64,000 bases of DNA from Arsukibacterium sp. UBA3155 (GTDB lineage Bacteria; Pseudomonadota; Gammaproteobacteria; Enterobacterales; Alteromonadaceae), in contig DEYP01000028.1 of NCBI GenBank assembly GCA_002364615.1, positions 1-64,000 of the forward strand, in the 5' to 3' direction. This document shows positions 5,693-15,158 of the stretch, in pieces. The position numbers and the translations under genes are program-made. Under the pieces are notes generated by a model. That model was not told where the DNA came from and ran no database searches. It was given only the letters and a program-made list of their open reading frames with translations. Position 1 is the stretch's first letter; each line of letters begins with the position of its first letter.

Positions 5693-7297
5693 TTAATTAC
5701 CCCAAATTTCAGTAACAAACTGCGGGTGATCAACAAACGGGTTGCGGTTACCCTGATACTGATAGGCCGCATCGTTACGATCACGCTCTTTCTGGCTGAC
5801 CGGGTCCTGCTGATGCCACTGCTTTAAACGTTGTAGTAACCAGTTTTCAAACACCTGAGTGGTACTGCCATTTAAGGCGGCGTTGGCCTCGGTGCTGTTA
5901 GTTTGCCAGCTGGCAAGCTGGTCCTGATAGCGCGTGGCAATATAAAAATAGGCCCTGGCTACATCACCTTTAAACTCGTCTACCGGCTCAAACACCACGC
6001 CACTGTAACCGCTGCCGGCGGCTGCACTGCCAAGTTTAGAGCCATTAGTTGAGACGAAGCTGGCACTACCTACTTCACCGTAGGGGTAACTACTGCGTTT
6101 GGCATTTACAAAGCCATCGGTGGCAAAAATATGGTGAATGTCGGAATTCATCGGCTCTACTGCCCCACCAAACCAGCTGCGTGGAAAGCTGTGTTCGCGG
6201 TTGTAACAATCGGCTTCGCTGTTATAACTGCCGCATTGATTCACGCTGGCCGCATAGACGTAGCTGTCGGTTGCGCTGGGTTTTTCAGAGTATATATCTA
6301 AAATTGAGCCATCGTTTTCATAGTAGTTATCCAGCTCATACACATTGTAAAAGCCCCATATTGCACTATAACCCTGTGCAGTATGACTTTTAATAATGTT
6401 GTGCAATGCCGTTTTTAAATCATAACCGGTTAAGCCATTTGCCTCAGCGTAATAAGCGCCTAAATCAGCATTGCCGCCACTGCCGCCGCTGATAGTAAAA
6501 GTATGACTTTGCGATGTCGTAAAGCTACCACCGCTAAAGACATTTTGACCTGCCACACTCAGGCTGTAATTGCCGCTACCGTAGCTGCAACAAATGCCAT
6601 CGCCATAGCTGTCATTAATGGTAAAGGTATAGTCACCTGCTGCCAGACACCACGACTGAGTATATTGGGTGTTACTGTTTAAGTTACTGTCACTGTATAA
6701 AATACCTGCGCTGGCTGAGTTTAGCTGCCAGCTGCTTTCCCCACCGTAATTATCGGTGTTAAGCACAAAGTTTGCGCTGGTATCGGCACAACTGGCGGGG
6801 GGGGCCTGGGTGGCGGGCTCAAAGTTATCAACATAAACCCGCTCTGAACCGTCAAAACCGCTGACATCGTAAAAACGCAGCCCAACTTCAATGGTACCGC
6901 TACTGGCCGCGGTATAGTTGTAATTTAAGGTTTGCCACTGGCCGGTTAACTGCTCGTTGGAATAGCCCTGATAGCCATTAACATAAAGCCGGGCTTTAAT
7001 GTTACCTTCAGTATGATATACCGAGGTACTGAAGTTATAGCTCTGACCGGCATTAACGCTAACCAGCTGCCGAAAGTCAGTATTAGCTTGATCCGCGGTG
7101 TTAACTGTAATTAACGCAGCACTGTTGCCGCTTAGCTTTATGGTGCCCGACCGACTAACACTGATGCCACTGTCTGCCAGGGTCCAGCCTTCAGGCTGAT
7201 CACCTGACCATTGTTCAAAACCGCCGTTGAGTATTGTTGCCTGCACCGGGTTGCTTAAGGTTGCCAGCAACCCTAATAAAATTATTATTTTTTTCAT
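5693..7297 (-). CDS. Secreted modular endonuclease I (EndA-like) nuclease
   Basis: The product has 534 residues. The ATG at 7297 is chosen because AGGAAT lies 8 bases upstream and the protein then opens on a signal peptide (1-20, ending PVQA). Residues about 22-160 resemble a galactose-binding or carbohydrate-binding jelly roll (ILNGGFEQWSG, YVDNFEP). Residues about 172-270 form a second module with the motif DSYGDGICCSYGSGNY, a small domain seen repeatedly in secreted hydrolases of aquatic bacteria. Residues about 280-530 are the endonuclease I domain with REHSFPRSWF (H369), MNSDIHHIF (H388/H389) and N399, a beta-beta-alpha metal site. It probably degrades extracellular DNA or RNA for nutrients; two binding modules in front of EndA are longer than in the plain enzyme. 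Confidence 0.85.
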   Translation of the reverse strand: MKKIIILLGLLATLSNPVQATILNGGFEQWSGDQPEGWTLADSGISVSRSGTIKLSGNSAALITVNTADQANTDFRQLVSVNAGQSYNFSTSVYHTEGNIKARLYVNGYQGYSNEQLTGQWQTLNYNYTAASSGTIEVGLRFYDVSGFDGSERVYVDNFEPATQAPPASCADTSANFVLNTDNYGGESSWQLNSASAGILYSDSNLNSNTQYTQSWCLAAGDYTFTINDSYGDGICCSYGSGNYSLSVAGQNVFSGGSFTTSQSHTFTISGGSGGNADLGAYYAEANGLTGYDLKTALHNIIKSHTAQGYSAIWGFYNVYELDNYYENDGSILDIYSEKPSATDSYVYAASVNQCGSYNSEADCYNREHSFPRSWFGGAVEPMNSDIHHIFATDGFVNAKRSSYPYGEVGSASFVSTNGSKLGSAAAGSGYSGVVFEPVDEFKGDVARAYFYIATRYQDQLASWQTNSTEANAALNGSTTQVFENWLLQRLKQWHQQDPVSQKERDRNDAAYQYQGNRNPFVDHPQFVTEIWGN

Positions 7298-7456
7298 TTT
7301 TATTATTCCTGTCACGGCTGCAGTTAGGCAAAGCCGCGAGGCAAAACGCCCGTTGGGTAAGTCTGCCAGCTCAATCTGACATCGGCGCTACTTTACTGTA
7401 AAACCACTGCCTGAAAAAAGCACAATAATGAATTTTTTATGACATTGTTGCGCGCC

Positions 7457-7472
7457 AAAAGCGACCGCTTTT
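7457..7472 (-). terminator. Putative terminator after mazG
   Basis: On the - strand AAAAGC-GGTC-GCTTTT makes a six-base stem with a four-base loop just past the mazG stop. The T tract is part of the stem, as in many short terminators. Confidence 0.5.
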
Positions 7473-7481
7473 TCTGCTGTT

Positions 7482-8270
7482 TTACTGACTGTTGCGCTTT
7501 ACCTGCTGCCACAGCGCTTCCATTTCCTCCAGGTTACTTTGCTGCGGGCTTTTACCTTGTTCGCTAAGTGCCTGCTCTACCCCGCGAAAGCGCTTCTCAA
7601 ACTTACTGTTGGCAGCACGCAGCACCGCTTCCGGGTCAAGTTTATGTTTGCGCACCACATTAACCAGCGCAAACATTAAATCGCCCAGCTCTTCGCTAAG
7701 TTCGGGGCTACCCGCTGCGGTTTGCTCTACTTCCAGAATTTCTTCTTTTACTTTATCCCAGCAACCGTCTACCGTTGGCCAGTCGAAGCCGACTGTGGCG
7801 CAACGCTTTTGTAATTTGTTGGCACGGCTAAGTGCTGGCATCGCCTTTGGAATATTATCCAGCACACTATGCTGGCCAGCCTCTTTGCGCTCATTACTTT
7901 TTAACGCTTCCCACTGTTGCAGCACCGTTTCTGCAGTACCTGACGTGTTGGCATCACTCCCCTGACCAAACACATGCGGATGGCGCCGCTCTAATTTATC
8001 GCAAATGGCGGCGACACAGTCATCAAACTGAAAAAGCCCGTCTTCTTTAGCCAGCTGGGCATAAAACACCACCTGAAATAATAAATCGCCCAGCTCGTCT
8101 TTTAGCTCATCAAAGTTTTCGCGCGCGATGGCATCGGCCACTTCGTAAGCTTCTTCCAGGGTGTAAGGCACAATAGTGCTGTAGTTTTGCTTTAAATCCC
8201 ACGGGCAACCGGTTTTGGGGTCACGTAAGGCGCTCATGATATTTAGCAGGCGCTGGATATTATCGGTCAC
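7482..8270 (-). CDS. mazG: Nucleoside triphosphate pyrophosphohydrolase MazG
   Basis: The product has 262 residues, about the length of the E. coli enzyme. It hydrolyses NTPs and dNTPs to monophosphates and pyrophosphate. The start resembles E. coli (MSALRDPKTGCPWDLKQ). Two tandem MazG modules are visible: EEAYEVADAI with DELGDLLFQVVFYAQ (about 38-75), and ILEVEQ with EELGDLMFALVNVVRKH (about 175-215); the paired EExxE and ExxD acidic motifs bind magnesium. It follows relA on the same strand after a 43-base gap, an arrangement conserved in gammaproteobacteria. In E. coli MazG influences starvation survival and ppGpp level. Confidence 0.95.
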   Translation of the reverse strand: MTDNIQRLLNIMSALRDPKTGCPWDLKQNYSTIVPYTLEEAYEVADAIARENFDELKDELGDLLFQVVFYAQLAKEDGLFQFDDCVAAICDKLERRHPHVFGQGSDANTSGTAETVLQQWEALKSNERKEAGQHSVLDNIPKAMPALSRANKLQKRCATVGFDWPTVDGCWDKVKEEILEVEQTAAGSPELSEELGDLMFALVNVVRKHKLDPEAVLRAANSKFEKRFRGVEQALSEQGKSPQQSNLEEMEALWQQVKRNSQ

Positions 8271-8313
8271 ACTACTCTCTTCTGATGTTTAAACTTCTGA
8301 TATTTAACATGGC
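8271..8313. other. Short gap between relA and mazG
   Basis: The gap contains two near copies of CTTCTGATRTTTAA (8279-8292 and 8294-8307), overlapping the mazG ribosome binding region. No terminator is seen, so cotranscription is likely. Confidence 0.4.
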
Positions 8314-10527
8314 TTAATGGTGCAAGCGCTTCGCTTCCACCACTTCGTCAATCTGGCTCACTTTGCTCAGTAACTTGTTCAGCGAGTCGAGGTTATACAG
8401 CTCCAGCGTCATATTAATGACTGCCGTTTGCGCTTTAATGTCTGAACTGCTGCTCATTTTAGTCACGTTAGCTTTTTCATTGGCCAAAATGCTGGTGATA
8501 TCACGCAGCAAGCCGTTGCGGTCGTGCGCCACAATCCGGATATCGACTTCATAGCCCGAGGCATATTTGTCGCCCCAGGTAGCATCCACTACCCGTTGCG
8601 GCATGCTGTCCTGCAGGGTTTTAAACTGGTCACAGTCATCACGGTGAATGGCAATACCACGGCCCTGGGTAATAAAGCCAATAATGGCGTCCCCCGGCAA
8701 CGGCTGACAACAACCGGCCATATGGGTCAGCAGGTTACCCACACCCTGCACCACCACGTCGCTTTTGCTTTTGGCTGCCGGCAGCGGTTTGGTTTTAAGC
8801 CGCGGGTCAATTTCCGGCAACTCCAGCTTGCCGCTCTGGCTTTGAATAAAGTGCACCACCTGGGTTACTTTAATTTCGCCGCCACCAATGCCAACTAACA
8901 GCTCGTCCATTGAATTTACATTAAAGCGGCTTAGTACCTTGGCCGGGTATTCCATTACCAGATTTAAGCGGGTCAGCTCCGTGTCCAGCAGCTCTTTACC
9001 CGCCGCCAGATTCTTATCGCGGTCTTGCAGCCGGAACCAGTACTGCACTTTCGAGCGGGCCCGGCTGGATTTTAAATAGCCTAAGTTCGGGTTTAACCAG
9101 TCGCGGCTCGGGTTAGGCTCGCGCCCGGTTAAAATCTCTACCTGATCACCGGTTTTTAGCTGATAGGTAAAGGGCACAATACGGCCGGAAATTTTCGCAC
9201 CTATGCAACGATGGCCAACGTTAGAATGCACATAGTAGGCAAAATCCAGCGGGGTAGAGCCAATGGGTAAATCGACAATGTCGCCCTTGGGCGTAAACAC
9301 ATACACCCGATCTTCAATCACCTGAGTACGCAGCTCTTCGGCTAAATCGGTACCGGCTGAGTCCGTGCCATCGACCACGTCTTCCTGCCATTGCAGTAAT
9401 TTGCGCAGCCAGCCAATTTTTTCATCATTGGCCACCACTTTATTACTGCCAACGGCCCCCTCTTTATAACGCCAGTGCGCTGCCACGCCAAGCTCAGCAT
9501 CTTCGTGCATTTGCCGGGTACGAATTTGTATTTCTACTGCGCGGCCCTGCGGCCCCAGCACCACGGTATGAATAGACTGATAGCCATTTTGTTTCGGGGT
9601 GGCAATGTAGTCGTCAAACTCTTTGGGTAAATGGCGCCAGCCGGTATGTACTATGCCCAGCGCACCATAACAATCCTGTACCCGCTCGGTAACAATCCGT
9701 ACCGCGCGAATGTCAAACAGCTGGTCGAAACTCAGCTGCTTTTTCTGCATCTTTTTCCAGATACTGAAAATATGCTTGGGCCGGCCGTATACCTCAACGT
9801 CCAGTTTGGCAGCTTGCATTTTCTGGCGTACTGAACCGACAAAATCCTGCATATAATGTTCTCGGTCCAGCCGTTTTTCTTCCAGCAAACTGGCCACCTG
9901 TTTATAAACACCAGGGTGCAGATAGCGAAAGGCTAAGTCCTCTAATTCCCATTTCAACTGGCCGATACCCAGCCGGTTGGCTAAGGGTGCAAAAATGGCG
10001 TTGGTTTCTTTGGCGGCCAGTACCCGGGTTTCTTCATCGGCATCTTTTACCTGGCGTAAATAACAAATCTGCGCGGCCAGCTTTAACACCACCGCTCGCA
10101 CATCTTCCACCATGGCCAGCAGCATTTTTCGTAAATTATCGGCCTGCTGCGGGTTAACACTCTGGTTGGCGCCGGTAGGAATGGTGCGGATAGCATCCAT
10201 TTGCTGCACCGAATGCAGCAGGCCTAGAATGGTCGGGGTAAACTCTGCTGCCAGCTTTTCTTCATTGAGCAAGTGCGCGTCAAAGGCCGGAAACAATAAG
10301 GCGGCGAGCAGGGAGTCATGGTCCATTTTCAGGTCGGCCAGAATTTCGACTTTTTCCCAGCCGGTTCGCACCTGGACAATATCGTCATCTAAACCTTGCT
10401 GTTTCAGCCAGGCCCCGCAATTGAGCAAGGCGTTAATCTTTTTCTCAGTCAACCCCAGCGAACACAGCCATTCCAGCGTATCACCGCCGTGATAGCCACT
10501 ACTATGAGATTGACGAACCCTGACCAT
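8314..10527 (-). CDS. relA: GTP pyrophosphokinase RelA (stringent response)
   Basis: The product has 737 residues and makes (p)ppGpp when uncharged tRNA enters the ribosome. The N-terminal HD domain is degenerate: the region that reads HDxxED in SpoT is replaced around LLFPAFDAH, so no hydrolase activity is expected. The synthetase domain (about 235-370) contains GRPKHIFSIWKKMQKK and FDIRAVRIV. A TGS domain follows (VYVFTPKGDIVDLP, about 405-470). A Cys/His-containing zinc-finger-like segment (THMAGCCQPLPGD) and a C-terminal ACT/RRM domain (about 655-737) complete the protein. rlmD lies 15 bases upstream on the same strand and mazG downstream. Confidence 0.96.
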   Translation of the reverse strand: MVRVRQSHSSGYHGGDTLEWLCSLGLTEKKINALLNCGAWLKQQGLDDDIVQVRTGWEKVEILADLKMDHDSLLAALLFPAFDAHLLNEEKLAAEFTPTILGLLHSVQQMDAIRTIPTGANQSVNPQQADNLRKMLLAMVEDVRAVVLKLAAQICYLRQVKDADEETRVLAAKETNAIFAPLANRLGIGQLKWELEDLAFRYLHPGVYKQVASLLEEKRLDREHYMQDFVGSVRQKMQAAKLDVEVYGRPKHIFSIWKKMQKKQLSFDQLFDIRAVRIVTERVQDCYGALGIVHTGWRHLPKEFDDYIATPKQNGYQSIHTVVLGPQGRAVEIQIRTRQMHEDAELGVAAHWRYKEGAVGSNKVVANDEKIGWLRKLLQWQEDVVDGTDSAGTDLAEELRTQVIEDRVYVFTPKGDIVDLPIGSTPLDFAYYVHSNVGHRCIGAKISGRIVPFTYQLKTGDQVEILTGREPNPSRDWLNPNLGYLKSSRARSKVQYWFRLQDRDKNLAAGKELLDTELTRLNLVMEYPAKVLSRFNVNSMDELLVGIGGGEIKVTQVVHFIQSQSGKLELPEIDPRLKTKPLPAAKSKSDVVVQGVGNLLTHMAGCCQPLPGDAIIGFITQGRGIAIHRDDCDQFKTLQDSMPQRVVDATWGDKYASGYEVDIRIVAHDRNGLLRDITSILANEKANVTKMSSSSDIKAQTAVINMTLELYNLDSLNKLLSKVSQIDEVVEAKRLHH

Positions 10528-10542
10528 GAAAACCCCTTATTC

Positions 10543-11889
10543 TTATGCCGAAGCGCTTTTAAATGAAGCACTAAATAACGCCATCAGTTCAAGATGGCTG
10601 GTATGCGGAAACATATCAATGGCAGATAATTTTTGCAGCTGATACCCCTGACTAAGCAATACGCTGGCATCGCGGGCAAAGGTAGCAGCGTTGCACGACA
10701 CGTACAATATCTGTGCCGCTTTAAGCGCGGCAATTTGCTCTATTGCGCCCTTTGCCCCGGCCCGGGCCGGGTCCAGCACAACTTTAGTGTAGCGCTGGGC
10801 GCGCCAGGGCGCATCGGGCCAGGGTAAATGTAAATCGGCCTGCGCAAAGCTGGCATTGTTAAGACCATTAAGTTTGGCATTGGTTGCTGCTTGTTGCACC
10901 ATCCTGGCCACACCTTCTATGCCCTGCACCGTTTTGGCATAGCGGGCCAGTGGCAAACTGAAATTACCCATACCTGCATACAAATCCAGAATAGTGTCAT
11001 CTGCGTTAACCTTAAGCCAGGCCAGGGCCTGAGTCACCATTTGCTGGTTTACCGCTTCATTAATCTGAATAAAATCGCCAGGCTGAAATTGTAAATCAAT
11101 TTGCTGCTCTGTCAGGGTATAGTCTGGTACGGGCGTATCTGCCTGCCAGGGTTGCAAGCTATCATTACCCTCGTCGCCCAGAAAATAGGCCTCTGGCCAG
11201 CATTGCACGAAGCTTTGCTGCTGCGCCGCCGTTAACGGCTTAACATGGCGCACCACCACATAAGGCCGCTGGTTAGCGCTAAATAGCTCAAGATGGGTCA
11301 CGGCAGCAGGATCAGGTAGCGCCTTGATCACCGGGGGTAGCAACGTAAGGGCCGGTGTCAGCAGCGGGCTTAACATGCTGCACTCGCTGATTGCACTGAT
11401 ATTTTTGCTGCCTTCGGCCCGAAAGCCGACGCTAAGCTGGCGTGTTTTTTTATCATACCAGACACCCAGTCTGGCTTTACGCCGGTAATGCGTATCCGGG
11501 CCACTTAACATCGGCTGCCAGGGCAGTGCAGCCAGCCCGGTCTGATGGCGGATAAGCTGGTCAATGCCCTGCTGTTTTAAGCGGGCTTGCTGGTCATTAT
11601 CCAGATACTGCAGCTGACAGCCGCCGCACTGATTAAAATGCGGGCAAAACGGTACTTGCCGCTCAGCTGCCGGGGATAGTACTTTGCTGGTGCGGGCTTT
11701 AATATAGCCAGGCTTATCTTCCAGCACCCGTGCCTGCACCTTTTCACCTGGTAAAGCGCCGCTGACAAAAGCGATTTTTTGTTTATAACGGCTCAGGCCA
11801 TTAACTTCATAATCTGTGCTATCGATATCCAGGGTCAGGGTTGCGCCGACCAGGCTGGCTTTAGCCTTTGCTTTATATAGTGTTACCAT
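10543..11889 (-). CDS. rlmD: 23S rRNA (uracil-1939-C5)-methyltransferase RlmD
   Basis: The product has 448 residues. An N-terminal TRAM domain (about 13-72) binds RNA. A [4Fe-4S] cluster is expected on C82, C88, C91 (CPHFNQCGGC) and C170. The SAM-binding Rossmann fold shows LDLYAGMGNFSLPLA, and VSCNAATFARD holds the catalytic cysteine. The gene sits between relA and the divergent barA, as in E. coli, and could be cotranscribed with relA since the gap is 15 bases. Confidence 0.95.
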   Translation of the reverse strand: MVTLYKAKAKASLVGATLTLDIDSTDYEVNGLSRYKQKIAFVSGALPGEKVQARVLEDKPGYIKARTSKVLSPAAERQVPFCPHFNQCGGCQLQYLDNDQQARLKQQGIDQLIRHQTGLAALPWQPMLSGPDTHYRRKARLGVWYDKKTRQLSVGFRAEGSKNISAISECSMLSPLLTPALTLLPPVIKALPDPAAVTHLELFSANQRPYVVVRHVKPLTAAQQQSFVQCWPEAYFLGDEGNDSLQPWQADTPVPDYTLTEQQIDLQFQPGDFIQINEAVNQQMVTQALAWLKVNADDTILDLYAGMGNFSLPLARYAKTVQGIEGVARMVQQAATNAKLNGLNNASFAQADLHLPWPDAPWRAQRYTKVVLDPARAGAKGAIEQIAALKAAQILYVSCNAATFARDASVLLSQGYQLQKLSAIDMFPHTSHLELMALFSASFKSASA

Positions 11890-11971
11890 CTGCGCTCTGT
11901 ATTGTAGGCAAGTAGAAATTGTTATGTCATTATGGGCGGGCCCGCAACTATTGTAACAAGCTCTGGCCCGA

Positions 11972-14782
11972 ATGACGAAAATTGCGTTACGTTACTGGAT
12001 ATTACTTTTTGCCCTTTTGCCGGCCACCCTGGCCAGTATTGGTCTGGGCAGCTACTTTGCATACAATAAAGAAGCAGAGTTACACCGTAACCTGGCCACA
12101 CAGGCGAGAAATATAGCAGTGCCTCTGGCCTTAAGCAGCGAAACGTATCTGGCAGATGGTAACCTTGCTGCCATTGAAGCGCTATTAAATACCAGCCATC
12201 GCCTTAATTCGCCGGTGCTGAGTAATATTGTGCTGTTTGCTGCTGATGGCGAAATTATTGCCAGCAGTAACCCGCAATACCACGCTGCAGCCTATCCTAA
12301 ACCTGAGCCGCAACGCGGCGTGGCAGCCGGGCAGCTGGTGCCGTTTGAGCACAGCTTGCTAACGTATCAGTCGTTACGTTTTAACCGCAACGAGCCTGCT
12401 GCAGGGCCTTATATTCTGCTGCATCTGCAGAACGAGCATATTTTGCTGCAACAACAGCGCTATAAGTTGCATGTGGCCATTGTCGTGGCAGCGGTTATTA
12501 TGCTGTGTATTATTTTCAGCCAGTTTGTCCGTCACAAAATACAGCCGATGCTCAGCCGCTTGCAGTTACAACTGCAACAGGTGCAAGCCGGTCAGTATCA
12601 GCAGCAAACCAACACCTCTGGTATTAAAGAGCTTGATCAGATCCAGCGCAGCATTAACCAACTGAGTGAACAACTCAGCTCGCTCGAGCAGGAAATGCAG
12701 CACAATATTGAACAAGTCACCAGTGATCTGCAGCTGAGTATGGAGCAGCTGGAAGTGCAGAATATTCAGCTCGATTTTTCCAGGCGCAAAGCAGTAGAGG
12801 AAAATCGGCAGAAATCTGAGTTCCTGGCAAAAATGAGCCACGAACTGCGCACACCGCTAAATGGCGTTATAGGCTTTACCAGACAGTTATTAAAAACGCA
12901 GCTCAGTGCCAATCAACACGACTATCTTAGCACCATCCAGAAATCCGCCAACAGCCTGTTGCACCTGGTAAACGATGTGCTGGACTTCTCCAAGCTGGAA
13001 GAAGGCCGGATGTCAATTAACCCCGAGCCGTTTTCATTGCGTGATTTGCTTAACGATGCTACGGAATTACTGGCTGCCAACGCTTTTGATAAACACCTTG
13101 AACTGGTGATAATGATTGATAATGGCTGCCCGGACGATTTGATTGCCGATCCGGGCCGGCTCATTCAGGTTCTGATGAATATTGCCGGTAATGCCATTAA
13201 ATTTACGGAGCATGGCAGTATTGTGATCCGGGTTAGCGCCACCTTACTGAATGAGGACCAGCTTATTTTGCACTGTTCCATTCAGGACACCGGCCGGGGC
13301 ATCAGCGAAGATAAACAAAACCAGTTGTTTCAGGGGTTCACCAGCAGCCAGCCTGAAGATCACAATAGTGGCTCTGGCCTGGGTTTGATGATTTCCCAGC
13401 GCCTGGTGCAGGCTATGGGGGGCAACATTGGTTTTGAAAGTAAAGCGGCAGAGGGCTCGACCTTCTGGTTTACCATAAAATGCCAGCGCCATCATTTATC
13501 AGTGGCTGAGCCACTGCCTATTGAGGTGCTTGAGGGCAAAAGCCTGCTGTATTTTGAACCACAACAATATTCACGCGAAGCGACCCTTGGCCTGCTGCAT
13601 AGCTGGGGCTTGCAGGTAACAACCTGCGCCACCAAAGGGCAATTGCAACAAGCGTTGAATCATGGACAGCACTACGATATCGGCTTGATTGGCCGGGCTA
13701 TCGCCATAAACCAGGTTAATCAGGTTATTAACCTGGTGCAGCAAATTCAGCCAAGCTGCCATTACACTTATTTACTGGTTAACACCTTATCACCGAATTT
13801 GCGTGAAGCCATGCTGGCTTCGGGTGCCAACGCCTGTTTGCCCAAACCCACCCATCAGCGTAAATTGGCCTTCGCCCTGGCGAAACCCTATCTGGATCAG
13901 GCGAAAAACCTGCCAGTACCGGTTATTCAGCCCCGCGCGGCGTTAAAAGTGCTGACGGTTGATGATAACGAAGCCAACCTGAAACTGATCAATACCTTGC
14001 TCACCGAACTGGTAGAGCAGCTGGAATCGGCCACCAATGGCGCAGATGCCTGGCAAAAAGCGACCCAGCATGTGTATGACGTTATATTTATGGATATCAA
14101 TATGCCGGTGATGGATGGGATTAACGCCTGTCAGCGGATCCGGCAGAGCTCGTTAAATGAGCATACGCCAATTATTGCTGTAACCGCTCATGCGGTCGCC
14201 GGAGAGCGCGCCCGTTTACTGTCGTTAGGTTTTAACGAATTTTTAAGTAAACCACTGGATGACAAAATGCTGCATTACACCCTGCAGGAATTTTGCCCGC
14301 TTGTAGCACAGTCTGCGTTATCATCCGAAACCGAGACGGCAGCAGAGCAGCCGCAAAGCGTGGCTATAAGTGATGCTAAAAGTGATGCTAAAAGTGATGC
14401 TAAAAGTGATGCTAAAAGTGACGCTACGAATCTGATCGACTGGCAGGTAGGGTTGCAACGGGTCGGGGGTAAACCTGAGTTGGCTAAAGACATGCTGCAA
14501 ATGTTGTTAGCCAGCCTGCCGCAAACGCAGCAAGCGTTAAATGCCGCTATTGCTGCCAACGACAATGATCAATTGCTGCAGCTTATCCATAAATTGCATG
14601 GTGCCTGCTGCTACACCGGCGTGCCGGCGTTAAAAAACCTGGCAGAAACGCTGGAGACCCAGCTTAAAACCGGCACTGATATCCAGCAACTGGAACCCGA
14701 GCTGTTTGAATTGGACGATATTTTAAGCGCGTTATGCCAGCTGGACAGCGACTGGCTGGCTAAGATTGACTTTCCAGAATAA
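11972..14782 (+). CDS. barA: Hybrid sensor histidine kinase BarA (GacS-type)
   Basis: The product has 936 residues and by homology phosphorylates UvrY/GacA, which drives Csr small RNAs. Order of parts: membrane helix 9-31, periplasmic sensor about 32-165, helix 166-186, HAMP about 188-240, coiled coil, HisKA with H290 (MSHELRTPLNG), HATPase (GNAIKFTEHG near 407, GSGLGL near 466), a degenerate receiver about 520-640 that lacks a clear phospho-Asp, a true receiver about 658-772 with D708 (FMDINMPVMDG), and an HPt domain with H873 (LIHKLHG). An unusual SDAK repeat linker (about 800-819) separates receiver and HPt. It is divergent from rlmD; no good ribosome binding site precedes the ATG. Confidence 0.95.
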   Translation: MTKIALRYWILLFALLPATLASIGLGSYFAYNKEAELHRNLATQARNIAVPLALSSETYLADGNLAAIEALLNTSHRLNSPVLSNIVLFAADGEIIASSNPQYHAAAYPKPEPQRGVAAGQLVPFEHSLLTYQSLRFNRNEPAAGPYILLHLQNEHILLQQQRYKLHVAIVVAAVIMLCIIFSQFVRHKIQPMLSRLQLQLQQVQAGQYQQQTNTSGIKELDQIQRSINQLSEQLSSLEQEMQHNIEQVTSDLQLSMEQLEVQNIQLDFSRRKAVEENRQKSEFLAKMSHELRTPLNGVIGFTRQLLKTQLSANQHDYLSTIQKSANSLLHLVNDVLDFSKLEEGRMSINPEPFSLRDLLNDATELLAANAFDKHLELVIMIDNGCPDDLIADPGRLIQVLMNIAGNAIKFTEHGSIVIRVSATLLNEDQLILHCSIQDTGRGISEDKQNQLFQGFTSSQPEDHNSGSGLGLMISQRLVQAMGGNIGFESKAAEGSTFWFTIKCQRHHLSVAEPLPIEVLEGKSLLYFEPQQYSREATLGLLHSWGLQVTTCATKGQLQQALNHGQHYDIGLIGRAIAINQVNQVINLVQQIQPSCHYTYLLVNTLSPNLREAMLASGANACLPKPTHQRKLAFALAKPYLDQAKNLPVPVIQPRAALKVLTVDDNEANLKLINTLLTELVEQLESATNGADAWQKATQHVYDVIFMDINMPVMDGINACQRIRQSSLNEHTPIIAVTAHAVAGERARLLSLGFNEFLSKPLDDKMLHYTLQEFCPLVAQSALSSETETAAEQPQSVAISDAKSDAKSDAKSDAKSDATNLIDWQVGLQRVGGKPELAKDMLQMLLASLPQTQQALNAAIAANDNDQLLQLIHKLHGACCYTGVPALKNLAETLETQLKTGTDIQQLEPELFELDDILSALCQLDSDWLAKIDFPE
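14369..14425 (+). repeat. 12-base tandem repeat inside barA
   Basis: AGTGATGCTAAA is repeated four times exactly, then a fifth, diverged unit (AGTGACGCT) follows. It codes SDAK-SDAK-SDAK-SDAK-SDAT between the receiver and HPt domains. The unit is a multiple of three, so slippage would change linker length without breaking the frame. Confidence 0.95.
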
Positions 14783-15158
14783 CGGTTGCCATTGCGTAGG
14801 CTTGCTCGTCACTTAATGACAACCAGCAATGACTCACCCCTAAACGCGCTGCCAGCTCAGCAGCAAAGCCGCTAAAGGTTAGCTCGGGCCGGCCATGCTG
14901 ATCATTGCTGATTTCAATGTGCTGAAACGACACCCCGCGACCAATTCCGGTGCCAAGCGCTTTGGCAGCAGCTTCTTTGGCGGCAAAGCGTTTGGCAAAG
15001 TACCGGCTGGCTAATGTTTGACTGGCTAGGGTATGACGTGAAAACTGCTGTTGCTCAGTTACCGTTAATACCCGTTTTATCAAGCCTGGCGAGCGCAGCA
15101 GGCTTTGCTCTATCCGGCTAATTTCAACAATATCGGTACCTAAGCCAATTATGGCCAT
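14760..15158 (-). CDS. acpS: Holo-[acyl-carrier-protein] synthase AcpS
   Basis: The product has 132 residues and transfers 4'-phosphopantetheine from CoA to a serine of acyl carrier protein. IIGLGTDIVEISRIE carries the first magnesium-binding Asp. RYFAKRFAAKEAAAKALGTG, with the conserved FAAKEA, carries the second acidic ligand and lysine. The ATG overlaps the pdxJ stop (TAATG), indicating translational coupling. Its 3' end overlaps the convergent barA by 23 bases, so the two messages are partly complementary. Confidence 0.95.
   Translation of the reverse strand: MAIIGLGTDIVEISRIEQSLLRSPGLIKRVLTVTEQQQFSRHTLASQTLASRYFAKRFAAKEAAAKALGTGIGRGVSFQHIEISNDQHGRPELTFSGFAAELAARLGVSHCWLSLSDEQAYAMATVILESQS

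Noticed and set aside
8524-8898. Long + strand frame antisense to relA, and similar frames antisense to lepA, hrpB and mazG
   Set aside because: They mirror the codon structure of strongly conserved genes on the other strand and have no ribosome binding sites or recognisable domains.
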